This document shows positions 26,696 to 36,866 of a stretch of DNA of 64,000 nucleotides, piece after piece. The stretch comes from Pedobacter sp. R20-19 (GTDB taxonomy: Bacteria; Bacteroidota; Bacteroidia; Sphingobacteriales; Sphingobacteriaceae). Numbering within the stretch: position 1 is the stretch's first letter; every line of letters starts with the position of its first letter. Made by a program: the position numbers and the translations under genes. The notes below the pieces were generated by a model that was not told the DNA's origin, made no database searches, and saw only the letters and a program-made list of their open reading frames with translations. Where the stretch lies: the NCBI RefSeq assembly GCF_000708265.2, contig NZ_JCKI01000002.1, positions 248,001 to 312,000 on the forward strand, in the 5' to 3' direction.

Positions 26696-29593
26696 ATGAA
26701 ATCAGTTGATCAACCTAAATACCACCGTTATTTATCATTGCTTTTAAATATTGCCTGTATCATTATCGGGTTCACAATGCAAGCAAAAGCTATTTTAGTT
26801 ACATCTGTAAAGCCACAGCAGTTAAAATGCGAATCTATTGAAAATCCACAGGGAATTGATGTTTTAAACCCATCATTAAGCTGGACAATCCAAAGTAAGG
26901 CAAATAGAAGAGGACTGATACAAACGGCCTATCGCATCATCGTTTCTACGAGTAAAGAAAACCTGGCTAAAAACATTGGAGATGTTTGGGACTCTGGACA
27001 AGTAAAATCAGCACAGATGAATAACATTCATTATGCTGGTAAAATACTTAAATCCACCTCATTCTATTGGTGGAAAGTAAAGATCTGGGATGAAAAAGGA
27101 ATCTCTTCGGATTATAGTCTGCCCGCCAGGTGGATTACCGGGTTATTAGGTGATGCGCCAATCCATGCTAAATGGATTTCTGCAAAAGGTGCAGAAAAAT
27201 TTGCGCATCAATATCAATCTGCAAAATCAGACTTTAACCTTAAGCGAGATTTGCCTGAATATAGAATGTATGGACCTAAATCATCAGATCCGAATTTCTC
27301 TTCCATGTTGTTGCGCAAATCTTTTATGGTTAAGCCCAAACTTAAAAGTGCTATTATTCACATCAGCGGGCTAGGGCAATATGAATTGACCATAAATGGC
27401 GAAAAGGTAGGAAAAGATATTTTGTCACCAGGCTGGTCTGATTACACTAAAACCGTTTTGTATGATACCTTTGATATTACAGCACAGCTTAAAAATGGAG
27501 AAAATGCCATTGGTATAATCTTAAGCAATGGAATGTATAACATCCAGCCTGATTCGGTCAGGTATGTAAAGTTTTTGGTTTCTTATGGTCAGTTAAAGGC
27601 AATTGCCAGCATTCACTTGCAATATGCAGATGGTTCTGCTGAAGTAATGGGTACAGACCAGTCCTGGCAAGTATCGCCAGGCCCGGTAACCTATTCCAAC
27701 CTTTTTGGTGGTGAAGATTATGATGAGCGTTTAGCTCAGCAAGGGTGGGATGAACCAAATTTTATTCCCAAAACTCAATGGGCGGCTGCCGAAACATGTA
27801 GTACGCCTGGAGGGAAACTCAAGGGCCTGTCATGCGCCGCTGCCCCAATTATGGCTATTGAAAATTTAACACCGATAAAAGCGACTCAGCTTTCGGCAAA
27901 TAATTGGGTTTATGATTTAGGTCAGAATGCATCCATCATGCCCGAAATTATGGTAAAAGGCAATGCCGGATCAATGGTTAGAATTACTCCGGCAGAATTA
28001 TTGAAACCTGACGGACATGTTGATCGTGCTTCAGTTACCCAGGATGGCGTACGTCCGGCATGGTGGCAATACACAATGGGATCATCAAAAGTAGAAAAAT
28101 GGTTTCCTAAATTTTTCTATCAGGGAGCCAGATACCTGGAGGTAGAACTTTTTCCTGCCGAAGGTGACTCTCAATATCCTGTTTTGGAAGAACTTAAAGG
28201 CGTTGTCGTACATTCATCTGCTGCACCGATTGGTAGTTTCTCATCCAGCAACGAACTTTTTAATCGCATTTATTCATTGGTGAGATGGGCGCAGCGCAGT
28301 AACATGATGAGCGTAATGACAGACTGCCCGCAGCGTGAAAAGCAAGGATGGCTGGAACAGTATCATTTAAACGGCCCATCACTCCGATATAACTTTGATC
28401 TTGCGCCCATGTTCCGTAAAATCATGAATGATATGGCTGATAGCCAGCTGGATAATGGCCTTGTTCCTAACATTGCACCAGAGTTTTTTATGGCCGGGGC
28501 AGATATTATTAATAATGGCTTTAGAAACTCACCAGAGTGGGGGAGTTCATTCATCATTGTGCCATGGCAACAATATTTATTTAATGGCGATGTTTCCCTG
28601 GTCAGAAACTATTATGCTAAAATGCAGAAATATCTGGCCTTTCTGGATGCATCAGCAAAGAAAAATCTGTTGCATTCAGGGCTTGGCGATTGGTATGATA
28701 TTGGGCCTAAGCCTGCCTGGGGATCACAACTAACGCCGATTAGCTTTACCGCTTCTGCCATTTATTTTTATGATTATCAGTTAATGGGAAAGATGGCCGC
28801 TTTAATTGGTAAGCCCGAAGAGGCTAAAGCATATTTAAAGAAAGCTGAAATCATTAAAAAAGCTTTTAATGATGAATTTTTTAATCCAGCTACCAATAGC
28901 TATTCAACTGGCTCAAATACCACCTATGCCATGCCATTATTTTTAAAGATTGCTGCGCCTGAACATCGGGAAGCGCTGATTAAAAACCTGGTGGCTGATA
29001 TCCGAAAAGCTGGTAATTCATTTAATTCGGGCGAGGTGGGGTACCGTTTTCTTTTAGGAGCGCTGGACAGGGAAGGTTATTCGGACGTGATTTACGATAT
29101 GAACAATCAATCTGACCGACCGGGTTATGGCTATCAGCTTAAAATGGGCGCAACAGCACTTACTGAAAAGTGGGATGCCAGTGTGGGCAGTTTTGGTTCT
29201 CAAAATCATTTCATGTCCGGGCAGATTAATGAATGGTTTTTTCATGGTTTGGCGGGTATCAGTGAGGATGAAAATGGACCTGGATTTCGAAAAATGATTA
29301 TTAAGCCAACAGTAACCGGAAATTTAAAATGGATAAAGGGAAGTTATAAAAGTGTGAGTGGAGAGATTAAAAGTTACTGGCTCCGCAATGGAAACCAGTT
29401 ATCTCTTGATCTTCAAATTCCGGCAAATACCGAGGCCACAATATATGTGCCTGCAGCAAATCCTGATCTTGTAATGGAAGGATCGAAAAAAGCCATTCAG
29501 GTACCCGGTATTAAATGGATAAAATATGAGGCCCCTTATGCAGTTTATCATATTGGATCAGGCGTTTATCATTTTAAATCAGAAATCAAATAA
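26696..29593 (+). CDS. Alpha-L-rhamnosidase, glycoside hydrolase family 78 (second subfamily)
   Basis: A 965-residue secreted GH78 enzyme. The N-terminal hydrophobic signal lies at about residues 14-32. The family start is KCESIENPQGIDVLNPSLSW. The catalytic barrel has DCPQREKQGWLEQYHLNGPS near residue 545 and GATALTEKWDAS near 825. The first GH78 has GWTGD at the acid site and this one GWLEQ, a variant that recurs in Bacteroidota GH78 proteins, so I take it as active but with a different linkage preference. Having both suggests a rhamnose-rich substrate with more than one rhamnosyl linkage. The sigma factor gene follows 134 nt downstream. Confidence 0.94.
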   Translation: MKSVDQPKYHRYLSLLLNIACIIIGFTMQAKAILVTSVKPQQLKCESIENPQGIDVLNPSLSWTIQSKANRRGLIQTAYRIIVSTSKENLAKNIGDVWDSGQVKSAQMNNIHYAGKILKSTSFYWWKVKIWDEKGISSDYSLPARWITGLLGDAPIHAKWISAKGAEKFAHQYQSAKSDFNLKRDLPEYRMYGPKSSDPNFSSMLLRKSFMVKPKLKSAIIHISGLGQYELTINGEKVGKDILSPGWSDYTKTVLYDTFDITAQLKNGENAIGIILSNGMYNIQPDSVRYVKFLVSYGQLKAIASIHLQYADGSAEVMGTDQSWQVSPGPVTYSNLFGGEDYDERLAQQGWDEPNFIPKTQWAAAETCSTPGGKLKGLSCAAAPIMAIENLTPIKATQLSANNWVYDLGQNASIMPEIMVKGNAGSMVRITPAELLKPDGHVDRASVTQDGVRPAWWQYTMGSSKVEKWFPKFFYQGARYLEVELFPAEGDSQYPVLEELKGVVVHSSAAPIGSFSSSNELFNRIYSLVRWAQRSNMMSVMTDCPQREKQGWLEQYHLNGPSLRYNFDLAPMFRKIMNDMADSQLDNGLVPNIAPEFFMAGADIINNGFRNSPEWGSSFIIVPWQQYLFNGDVSLVRNYYAKMQKYLAFLDASAKKNLLHSGLGDWYDIGPKPAWGSQLTPISFTASAIYFYDYQLMGKMAALIGKPEEAKAYLKKAEIIKKAFNDEFFNPATNSYSTGSNTTYAMPLFLKIAAPEHREALIKNLVADIRKAGNSFNSGEVGYRFLLGALDREGYSDVIYDMNNQSDRPGYGYQLKMGATALTEKWDASVGSFGSQNHFMSGQINEWFFHGLAGISEDENGPGFRKMIIKPTVTGNLKWIKGSYKSVSGEIKSYWLRNGNQLSLDLQIPANTEATIYVPAANPDLVMEGSKKAIQVPGIKWIKYEAPYAVYHIGSGVYHFKSEIK

Positions 29594-29727
29594 GGTCCTT
29601 TGCTAATTAATTTCCATCCGGGCTTTATCGTTTTAGGCGATGGCAACTGATCTTGTTTCCGGAGTTTGTTATCAACGAATAATTTACTTACTTTATACCT
29701 TAAAATTATTAAAAAAAATAGCGAGTG

Positions 29728-30306
29728 ATGGGGGCATTTTCAAAACATTCTGATCATGACCTTATTTGCCTGATAAGGGAGAACAATGTTGATGCCTTTA
29801 CTGAAGTTTATGAACGCTATTGGTCAAAACTCTATAATGCTGCCCATAAGCGGCTTCGCAATGATGCTTTGTGTGAAGAGGTGGTGCAGGATGTGTTTCT
29901 TAAATATTGGGAAAAAAGAGCTACGATTATATTATCCGTTGGATTAAGCAATTATTTGCATACGGCAATTAAATATTCTGTTATTGATTATTACCGGAAA
30001 GAATTGTTAAAAGACAAATATCTTCAAGTAAGCCGATTAGCAGAAACAGCAGATAACTCAAATGAAGAGCATATTTATCTGATGGATTTGAGGCGTTTGG
30101 TTGAAAAAATTATAGATACACTTCCTCCCAAGTGTAAATCTGTTTATCAGTTAAGCAGAATAGAAAATAAAAACAATAAAGAAATAGCATCCCTGTTAAA
30201 CATCTCTGAAAAAACAGTTGAAGGCCACCTAACCCATGCATTGAAATTACTTAAAATTTCACTGGCTGATTTTTCTATGCTCCTGCTGGCAATTTTAATA
30301 AAATAA
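29728..30306 (+). CDS. ECF RNA polymerase sigma factor (Bacteroidetes type)
   Basis: A 192-residue ECF sigma factor. Region 2 includes FTEVYERYWSKLYNAAHKRL and LCEEVVQDVFLKYWEKR; region 4 includes LPPKCKSVYQLSRIENKNNKEIASLLNI. I use ATG 29728; a GTG sits one codon earlier. It is followed by a FecR gene and a SusC gene with an STN domain, so it is the dedicated sigma factor of the rhamnose/pectin locus. It is only distantly similar to the sigma factor at 10.5 kb, as expected for separate specificities. Confidence 0.93.
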   Translation: MGAFSKHSDHDLICLIRENNVDAFTEVYERYWSKLYNAAHKRLRNDALCEEVVQDVFLKYWEKRATIILSVGLSNYLHTAIKYSVIDYYRKELLKDKYLQVSRLAETADNSNEEHIYLMDLRRLVEKIIDTLPPKCKSVYQLSRIENKNNKEIASLLNISEKTVEGHLTHALKLLKISLADFSMLLLAILIK

Positions 30307-30394
30307 TTTTTTTTGAAAATAAACCAAGGGTATTGGTGGTTTCATTCGACTACCTCATATAACCAGTATATAAACCCACATTAATTTTGCAGTT

Positions 30395-31435
30395 ATGACG
30401 AGCTTCCAGCTTTCTAATTTACTGGATAAGTATATTAAAGGACATTGTTCTGAAGAGGAAATTGCCATTGTAGATCAGTGGTACCAATCAAAAGAAAATC
30501 AGCCTGAATACCTCGACAACCTTTCTCCAAGCCATAACGCCATTTTGAAAAAGAGAATGTTGGATCGTATGGTCAATAAAATAGAAGCCGAAAATTCACA
30601 TTTGAATGATGATGCCGTTAAAGTAAAAATGTTTCCGCCGGCTAAAAAATGGTGGATTGGCATTGCAGCTGCATCAATTGTTTTAATATTAATTAAAGTA
30701 CTGATTTTTAATCCGCAGCATCAGCATCAAAAAAATGGTCAGGTTGAATCTGTCATTCATTATACCAACAACACCCAAAAAATTATTAAGCAAACCCTGG
30801 CCGATGGTAGCCTGGTATGGTTAAAGCCAAATGCAATGCTTTCTGTACCCAAAGCTTTTAACAAGGCTTCGAGAACGGTATCTATGGATGGAGAATGTTT
30901 TTTTGAAATCACAAAGAATCCATCATCACCCTTTATCATTAAAAGTGCTCATATCATCACAAAGGTATGGGGCACCAGTTTCAAGGTAATTGATTATAGT
31001 AAGTCTGCCCAGGCCGTGGTAAAAGTAATTACTGGGAAAGTATCTGTAAGTAAAAAAAATGAAACAGTTGAAAGCAATACTACTCAACTAACTAAAGGAG
31101 AGGTTATGCTGCAACCAAATCAAAAGGCTACATATGATGGAATTAATGACGCGCTTTCAACCACATCAAGAACAGATATGCAGGATATGGATTTATGGAA
31201 ACATATTAATCTTTCCTATGATCACACAAAATTTTCTACTATAGTAAAGGAGTTAAATACCAGGTTCAATGCTAACATCAAAATTCAGGATAACCACCTG
31301 AAGGATGAGGAGATGACGGCTGACTTCTCCGGACTTAACTTGCCGGAAGTGCTTGAAGTTTTAAAAGCTTCTATGAGCATAGATTATGAGATAAGCGGCG
31401 AACAAATCACGCTTATAAAACCAATAAATAAATAA
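30395..31435 (+). CDS. FecR family anti-sigma factor
   Basis: A 346-residue anti-sigma factor. The cytoplasmic N-terminus (residues 1-85) begins with the FecR-N-like YIKGHCSEEEIAIVDQWY. A membrane helix spans ~87-107 (WWIGIAAASIVLILIKVLIF). The periplasmic FecR core has TLADGSLVWLKPNAML, GECFFEI and VWGTSFKVI, and a C-terminal DUF4974-like segment follows (STIVKELNTRFNANI). It connects occupancy of the SusC-type transducer downstream with release of the sigma factor encoded upstream. Confidence 0.93.
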   Translation: MTSFQLSNLLDKYIKGHCSEEEIAIVDQWYQSKENQPEYLDNLSPSHNAILKKRMLDRMVNKIEAENSHLNDDAVKVKMFPPAKKWWIGIAAASIVLILIKVLIFNPQHQHQKNGQVESVIHYTNNTQKIIKQTLADGSLVWLKPNAMLSVPKAFNKASRTVSMDGECFFEITKNPSSPFIIKSAHIITKVWGTSFKVIDYSKSAQAVVKVITGKVSVSKKNETVESNTTQLTKGEVMLQPNQKATYDGINDALSTTSRTDMQDMDLWKHINLSYDHTKFSTIVKELNTRFNANIKIQDNHLKDEEMTADFSGLNLPEVLEVLKASMSIDYEISGEQITLIKPINK

Positions 31436-31503
31436 CTAACCAAATAAATAAATGATGATGAGCAATTCAATTAAAACTTAACGGCTACCGTATTTCCTAA
31501 AAG

Positions 31504-31533
31504 GGTACAAAAGTGCTGTCACACTTTTGTACC
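31504..31533 (+). promoter_or_regulatory. Perfect hairpin between fecR and susC
   Basis: GGTACAAAAGTG / CACTTTTGTACC: 12 perfect pairs with a 6-nt loop and no T-run after it. It lies in the 185-bp leader of susC. It could be an mRNA processing or stabilising stem that sets receptor levels apart from fecR, or an operator. Confidence 0.5.
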
Positions 31534-31620
31534 TGGAATTTCAGCCCATGTAGCACATCAATATAATTGGTGAAGGGCTTCTTATTATATTTTTTTTCAA
31601 AATACAATCTTCTCAAATTT

Positions 31621-34600
31621 ATGAATTTTTGTTTACTTCATTCGCACCCCTGGTGCAAGATTATGAAAATTACACTCAGTCAAATTTTATTCATTATACT
31701 GATGACGGGTATTACTTATTCTAAACCAACTGCTGCGCAGGAGATACTGAATAAGAAAATTAACCTCTCGGTAAAAGATAAAACGCTGAACGAGGTGTTG
31801 AAAGTACTTGCTAAAACCCATCAGGTTGAATTTATTTACAACCAGGATGTGGTACAGTCCAGTGAAAAAATTTCAGCAACTTTTGATCAGCAAACCATCA
31901 AGCAAGTGCTTGATAAACTTTTATCACAGTATCATATTTCCTACCAGGTTTTTAAAACAAAAGTTATCCTGATTGATGCCCAGCTGGAAACAACGGCGGG
32001 GATTAACAAACCATCTGTAGCCATTGAGGTGACCGGAAAAGTGGTAGATGAAAAGGATTTGCCCATTCCGGGTGTAAGCGTAACCATTAAGGGTACCAGT
32101 AAAGGAACCATTACCGATCCAAACGGGAATTTTAAAATTTCTGTTTCGGGCAATAGTGATGTGCTGGTATTTAGGTATGTTGGCTATAATGCACAAGAGC
32201 TTCCCGTGAATGGAACTACACCGCTTATGGTTAAGCTTGTTGCCGATAATCAATCATTAAATGATGTGGTGGTAGTGGGTTATGGAACCAAGAAAAAGAG
32301 TGATTTAACTGGAAGTGTTGCCTCTTTGAATGCTGAAGACATTGTAAAATCACGTGCGCCAAATGCTCAGGAAGCCTTACAGGGCCGAATGGCAGGTGTA
32401 GATGTAAAAAGAAGTTCGGGCAAGCCAGGTGCGGATATGACCATTGAAATCAGGGGCGTAAATTCCATCTATGGAAATACACAGCCGCTTTACGTGGTAG
32501 ATGGTATTCCGGTATCCAACATCAATGACATTAATCCGGCCGACATTGAGCGGATGGATGTGTTAAAAGATGCTTCATCTACGGCTATATTTGGATCACG
32601 TGGTGCAAACGGTGTGGTGATTGTAACTACCAAACGGGGAAACAGCGGGCAGACAAAAATCAGTTATGATGGTTATGTTGGCTTTGTAAACGCCTACAAT
32701 TTGCCCGATGTAATGACCGGACCGGAATTTGTAGATTATGCCAGGGAGTTTTACAAAACGCTGGGAAGTAATGTTACGCCAGCGGTAACCTATACAGATG
32801 CCCAGATTTTTTCACCAACAGAATTATCCAATATCGCCAGCGGAAACTATACCGATTGGGTAAGCCTGATTAAACAGAATGGCCTGCAAACCAATCATAA
32901 TTTATCCATTACCGGCGGAGATGCCAAAACCACTTACTTTTTATCTGCAGGTTATCAGCTTTATGAAGGAACCGTTAAGGTAGAAAACACTAAGAAATAT
33001 ACTTTGAAGGTGGGGCTGGAAAAAACTTTTAACAAAACGATAAAAGTTGGAGCCTCCCTTTATGGTGCTTATACCGATTTGAATCTGGGTAGTGGAGAGG
33101 CTTTTAGAAGCGCTTACCGTTTGCGTCCAACAGGTAGTGCCTATAATGCTGATGGCAGTCAACGCTTTTTTGCTTACGAAACAGAGGCACAGATCACCAA
33201 TCCATTGTTTGATTTTGATAATGAGGTGCGCAAAACACAATATGTGCGGATGCTGCCTAATATCTTCGCAGAACTTACTCTTTTTAAAGACCTGAAGTTC
33301 CGTTCTTCTTTTACACCCGACCTTACTTTCCAGCGTGCTGGAACTTACACAGATACCTACTCTAAAATTGGAGCAGGCACCAGGCCAAATGCAGCAACCA
33401 ATAGTGCCAGCCATTTGGTGAACTATACTTTCGATAACCTTTTAATTTACAATAAAACGGTTAAGGATGTTCATAAAATTGAGTTTACCCTGGGTAGCTC
33501 CATGAATTATTATCAGAGTGATAACAACCTGATTACGGTTTCTGGTTTGCCATATCGTTCACTCTGGTATAACGTGGGTAATGTAACCACCATTAACGGA
33601 GTTGCACCTGCAACCACTGTTTCCAGTGCCTACAGCAAACAAACCATTAATTCATATTTTGCCAGGGCCAATTACACTTATAAAAGCAAATATTTGTTAA
33701 CCCTAACCGGTCGTGCAGATGGCAACTCTATTTTCTCAGAAGGGAATAAATGGGGGTTATTCCCTTCTGCAGCAGTGGGTTGGGTAGCCAGTGAAGAAGA
33801 TTTTATTAAAGATATTGATTTTATCAGCTTCCTGAAATTCAGGTTCAGTTATGGTAAGAGTGGTAATGCTGCGGTTAATGGAACCTATTTTTATCCATAT
33901 GTTACCCAGTCTGCCGTATCAACCAGTTTTTACGACTTTAATGGCACAACGGCAAATGGTTCTGGCGTGGTTAACCTGGCGCCAAATAATTTAACATGGG
34001 AAAAAACGACCGAATACAATGCCGGGATGGAACTTAATGTGCTCGCTAACCGCATTGCCCTAACTTTTGATTATTACAACAAAACTGCTAATGGTACTTT
34101 ATTGCCACAGCAAATTCCAGCGGCAAATGGTTATGCAAGTGTTACTGCTAACATTGGTACTATCCGTAACAGTGGCGTAGAACTTGGATTGAATACAGTA
34201 AACATCACTACAAAAGATTTTAAATGGACCACTAACATCAATTACTCAAAAAATAATAACCGGATTATTGATTTATTCGGAAATGGAGCCAACGATGTGG
34301 GTAATGCCCGCTTTATTGGCGAAAAGGCCCGTGTACTTTATAACTATAAAATTATAGGCGTTTGGCAAACCAGCGAAGCAACACAGGCAGCGGTTTACGG
34401 ACAGAAACCGGGTCAATATAAAATGCTTGATGTAAACAATGATAATAAGATTACTGCTGATGACCGGGTAATTCAGGGTAGCGATATTCCGGATTGGTTC
34501 GGTGGAATTACCAATAACTTTACCTTCAAAAATTTCGATTTCGGCATTACAGTTTATACACGCCAGGGCACCATGCAGCAGAGTACATTTTTAGATCAGT

Positions 34601-34965
34601 TTTTAAATGGCGATCAGAACAGGGCCCGCTTTGGCGCCTATGACCGCAGCTATTGGACACCAACCAACCCAAGTAATACCTGGGCAAATAACGCCATTGA
34701 AACCGATGCCACAAGAAGAACAATAGCCACCTACCAAAACTCATCTTACACCAAAATCAGTAACATGACTCTAGGTTATACTGCGCCGAAAGCACTTGCA
34801 GAAAAATTGGGCATGAGCAGTTTGAGGGTTTATTCTACTGCTTACAACCCATTCATCTGGACTAAATTTATTGGATGGGATCCGGAAACGGCTGATTTAA
34901 ATTCATTTGGATTACAGGGATTCAGAAGCCGTACGTTCATTTTTGGTGTTAATTTAACTTTATAA
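31621..34965 (+). CDS. SusC/RagA-type TonB-dependent transducer with STN domain
   Basis: A 1114-residue outer-membrane transporter. Signal region to about residue 40 (YSKPTAAQ); STN domain ~45-110 (INLSVKDKTLNEVLKVLAK); carboxypeptidase-regulatory-like domain ~130-200 (GKVVDEKDLPIPGVSVTIKG); the linker VVVVGYGTKKKSDLTGSVAS; plug ~220-340 (YVVDGIPVSNINDIN, GVVIVTTKRG); then the beta barrel. I use ATG 31621, which gives the long basic leader common in this family; ATG 31663 gives a shorter signal and a TTG at 31567 is unlikely. It should import rhamnose-containing oligosaccharides with the SusD protein encoded next. Confidence 0.95.
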   Translation: MNFCLLHSHPWCKIMKITLSQILFIILMTGITYSKPTAAQEILNKKINLSVKDKTLNEVLKVLAKTHQVEFIYNQDVVQSSEKISATFDQQTIKQVLDKLLSQYHISYQVFKTKVILIDAQLETTAGINKPSVAIEVTGKVVDEKDLPIPGVSVTIKGTSKGTITDPNGNFKISVSGNSDVLVFRYVGYNAQELPVNGTTPLMVKLVADNQSLNDVVVVGYGTKKKSDLTGSVASLNAEDIVKSRAPNAQEALQGRMAGVDVKRSSGKPGADMTIEIRGVNSIYGNTQPLYVVDGIPVSNINDINPADIERMDVLKDASSTAIFGSRGANGVVIVTTKRGNSGQTKISYDGYVGFVNAYNLPDVMTGPEFVDYAREFYKTLGSNVTPAVTYTDAQIFSPTELSNIASGNYTDWVSLIKQNGLQTNHNLSITGGDAKTTYFLSAGYQLYEGTVKVENTKKYTLKVGLEKTFNKTIKVGASLYGAYTDLNLGSGEAFRSAYRLRPTGSAYNADGSQRFFAYETEAQITNPLFDFDNEVRKTQYVRMLPNIFAELTLFKDLKFRSSFTPDLTFQRAGTYTDTYSKIGAGTRPNAATNSASHLVNYTFDNLLIYNKTVKDVHKIEFTLGSSMNYYQSDNNLITVSGLPYRSLWYNVGNVTTINGVAPATTVSSAYSKQTINSYFARANYTYKSKYLLTLTGRADGNSIFSEGNKWGLFPSAAVGWVASEEDFIKDIDFISFLKFRFSYGKSGNAAVNGTYFYPYVTQSAVSTSFYDFNGTTANGSGVVNLAPNNLTWEKTTEYNAGMELNVLANRIALTFDYYNKTANGTLLPQQIPAANGYASVTANIGTIRNSGVELGLNTVNITTKDFKWTTNINYSKNNNRIIDLFGNGANDVGNARFIGEKARVLYNYKIIGVWQTSEATQAAVYGQKPGQYKMLDVNNDNKITADDRVIQGSDIPDWFGGITNNFTFKNFDFGITVYTRQGTMQQSTFLDQFLNGDQNRARFGAYDRSYWTPTNPSNTWANNAIETDATRRTIATYQNSSYTKISNMTLGYTAPKALAEKLGMSSLRVYSTAYNPFIWTKFIGWDPETADLNSFGLQGFRSRTFIFGVNLTL

Positions 34966-34993
34966 TTTTCCTCTACATCGTAAGATATTTGAT

Positions 34994-36733
34994 ATGAAAT
35001 ATTTAAAAAATAAAATGCTGCCCATTCTGTTTTTAGCTTTGGTAGCAGGTAGCACAGGCTGCAAAAAGTATATTGAAGAAACTAACCTTGGTGCTGCAAC
35101 AGACCAACTTTATTATGTAACCAAACAAGGTTTTGAAGATCTTTCCAGGTCAAATTACCCCAATCTCCGTTATATTGCCAGCATGAGCAATCTGTACAAC
35201 CTGGGAACAGATACCTATTCTTCATTGCAAACAACGGATGTAAATGCGCTGAACATGTACAATGTATCGCTCAATTCATCCCTAGCTGATGTGGATAACC
35301 TTTGGAAACAACTCTACTACACCATTGGCGGTAACAATACCACCTTATATTGGGCAACTCAGGTGCAGAACATGGATGCAGCTACATTAAATGCCAGAAT
35401 AGGAGAGGCAAAGGCCATGAGGGCATATTGCTATTATCTGTTGGCAGAAACCTTTGGCGATGTACCTTTGGTATTAACGCGGACAGTGGATGTAAGTACC
35501 TCATTCAGTCGTACACCTGAAAGTGAAGTGTACACGCAAATTATCAAAGACCTAAATGAGGCAATAGCAACTTTACCAGTGGTAACAACAGACTTTGGAA
35601 GGATTACGAGGGGATTCGCACAGCATCTTTTAGCCAAAGTATACCTCACCCGAGGTTACAAAACTTATGGACAAGGTGTTGCAGATTTTAACCAGGCGGC
35701 AAGTATTGCTGATGCCCTGATTAATTCAGGAACATATTCTTTAAGGCCGACTTTTGCCAGTATGTTTGATCCTTCCATTTCAAATTTTCAGGTCAATTCT
35801 GAAGTGATATTTTCTGTACAGTACAGCACAAATGTCGCTTCCAATCAGGTTTATTTTTTGGGTAAGGCTGGTTTGCCAAGTGTGGCAGGAGGAACAATTG
35901 CTGCAGGTACCGCTGCTGTAGGAAATGCATTGCAACAATATTTCTTATGGGATACTTCAGTTATACAACCAATCGGTCGGTCGGTACTTTATAACAGGCC
36001 CGCCACAGCACATGCCTCGGTTCCTGATCCATACTTTTTTAGCTTATTTGATAAAACCCGAGACAGTCGTTATCAAGCTACTGTTTGGACTGCATTGATT
36101 GCGCAAACGGCAGGGAGCGCAAATGGGAAGAGTTTTGTAGCCGGAGATACCGTTGTTTACTATCCTGATGTGGCATTTACCACAGCACAAAAAGCTACCC
36201 GTAAATATTACGTGTTCAATCCAGGCGAATACCGCACTACACCATTTAGCGGAAATACCAGAACCTTCCCGCTCTTTAAAAAATTTAGAGATCCAAATGC
36301 GGCCTTTGCCGATAATGGCGGAACCAGAGATACTTATATTTTTCGTTTAGGAGAAACCTATCTGTTGGCTGCAGAGGCTTCTCTGCAGGCCGGAAATTTG
36401 CCAAAAGCCTTGCAGTTTTTCAATGCCATTCGTACCCGTGCAGCAAAAACAGGAACAAACCCTGCATCAGGTTTATCATATGCTGCAGAAATGCAGGTGA
36501 CCAGTTTAAGCCTGGATGATATCCTTGATGAACGTGCCCGCGAACTATCAGGTGAGGAATTTAGGTGGTATGAATTGAAGAGAACGGGTAAATTGATTTC
36601 CAGAGTGCTTACTTATAACGATGAAGCCAAGGCATCTAATACCTTAAAAAGCTTTCACTTGCTTCGTCCAATTCCTCAAAGTCAGATTGATCTGAACTCG
36701 GGTGCTGCCTTTCCGCAGAACCCAGGTTATTAA
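34994..36733 (+). CDS. SusD/RagB family outer-membrane lipoprotein
   Basis: A 579-residue SusD-like glycan-binding lipoprotein. The lipobox is VAGSTGC (Cys near residue 23). The TPR-like segment EAKAMRAYCYYLLAETFGDVPLV, near residue 137, is the classic SusD block, and the C-terminal signature LDDILDERARELSGEEFRWYELKR lies near residue 505. The length is typical of polysaccharide-locus SusD proteins. It is 28 nt downstream of susC and ends this transcription unit, with a terminator at 36771. Confidence 0.95.
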   Translation: MKYLKNKMLPILFLALVAGSTGCKKYIEETNLGAATDQLYYVTKQGFEDLSRSNYPNLRYIASMSNLYNLGTDTYSSLQTTDVNALNMYNVSLNSSLADVDNLWKQLYYTIGGNNTTLYWATQVQNMDAATLNARIGEAKAMRAYCYYLLAETFGDVPLVLTRTVDVSTSFSRTPESEVYTQIIKDLNEAIATLPVVTTDFGRITRGFAQHLLAKVYLTRGYKTYGQGVADFNQAASIADALINSGTYSLRPTFASMFDPSISNFQVNSEVIFSVQYSTNVASNQVYFLGKAGLPSVAGGTIAAGTAAVGNALQQYFLWDTSVIQPIGRSVLYNRPATAHASVPDPYFFSLFDKTRDSRYQATVWTALIAQTAGSANGKSFVAGDTVVYYPDVAFTTAQKATRKYYVFNPGEYRTTPFSGNTRTFPLFKKFRDPNAAFADNGGTRDTYIFRLGETYLLAAEASLQAGNLPKALQFFNAIRTRAAKTGTNPASGLSYAAEMQVTSLSLDDILDERARELSGEEFRWYELKRTGKLISRVLTYNDEAKASNTLKSFHLLRPIPQSQIDLNSGAAFPQNPGY

Positions 36734-36770
36734 CCTGAGTTTGATAATTAAATTTTTAAATAAATATCAA

Positions 36771-36792
36771 AGCGCCACTAAATGGTGGCGCT
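36771..36792 (+). terminator. Terminator after susD
   Basis: AGCGCCAC / GTGGCGCT, 8 perfect GC-rich pairs with a 6-nt loop, 37 nt after the susD stop. Only a weak T-tract follows. Confidence 0.7.
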
Positions 36793-36866
36793 TATATCAC
36801 AATTTTTCATCTCTCGATAACAAATTCGCCTCAACAAAAGATGGCAGGCATTAACACAATCCCTAT

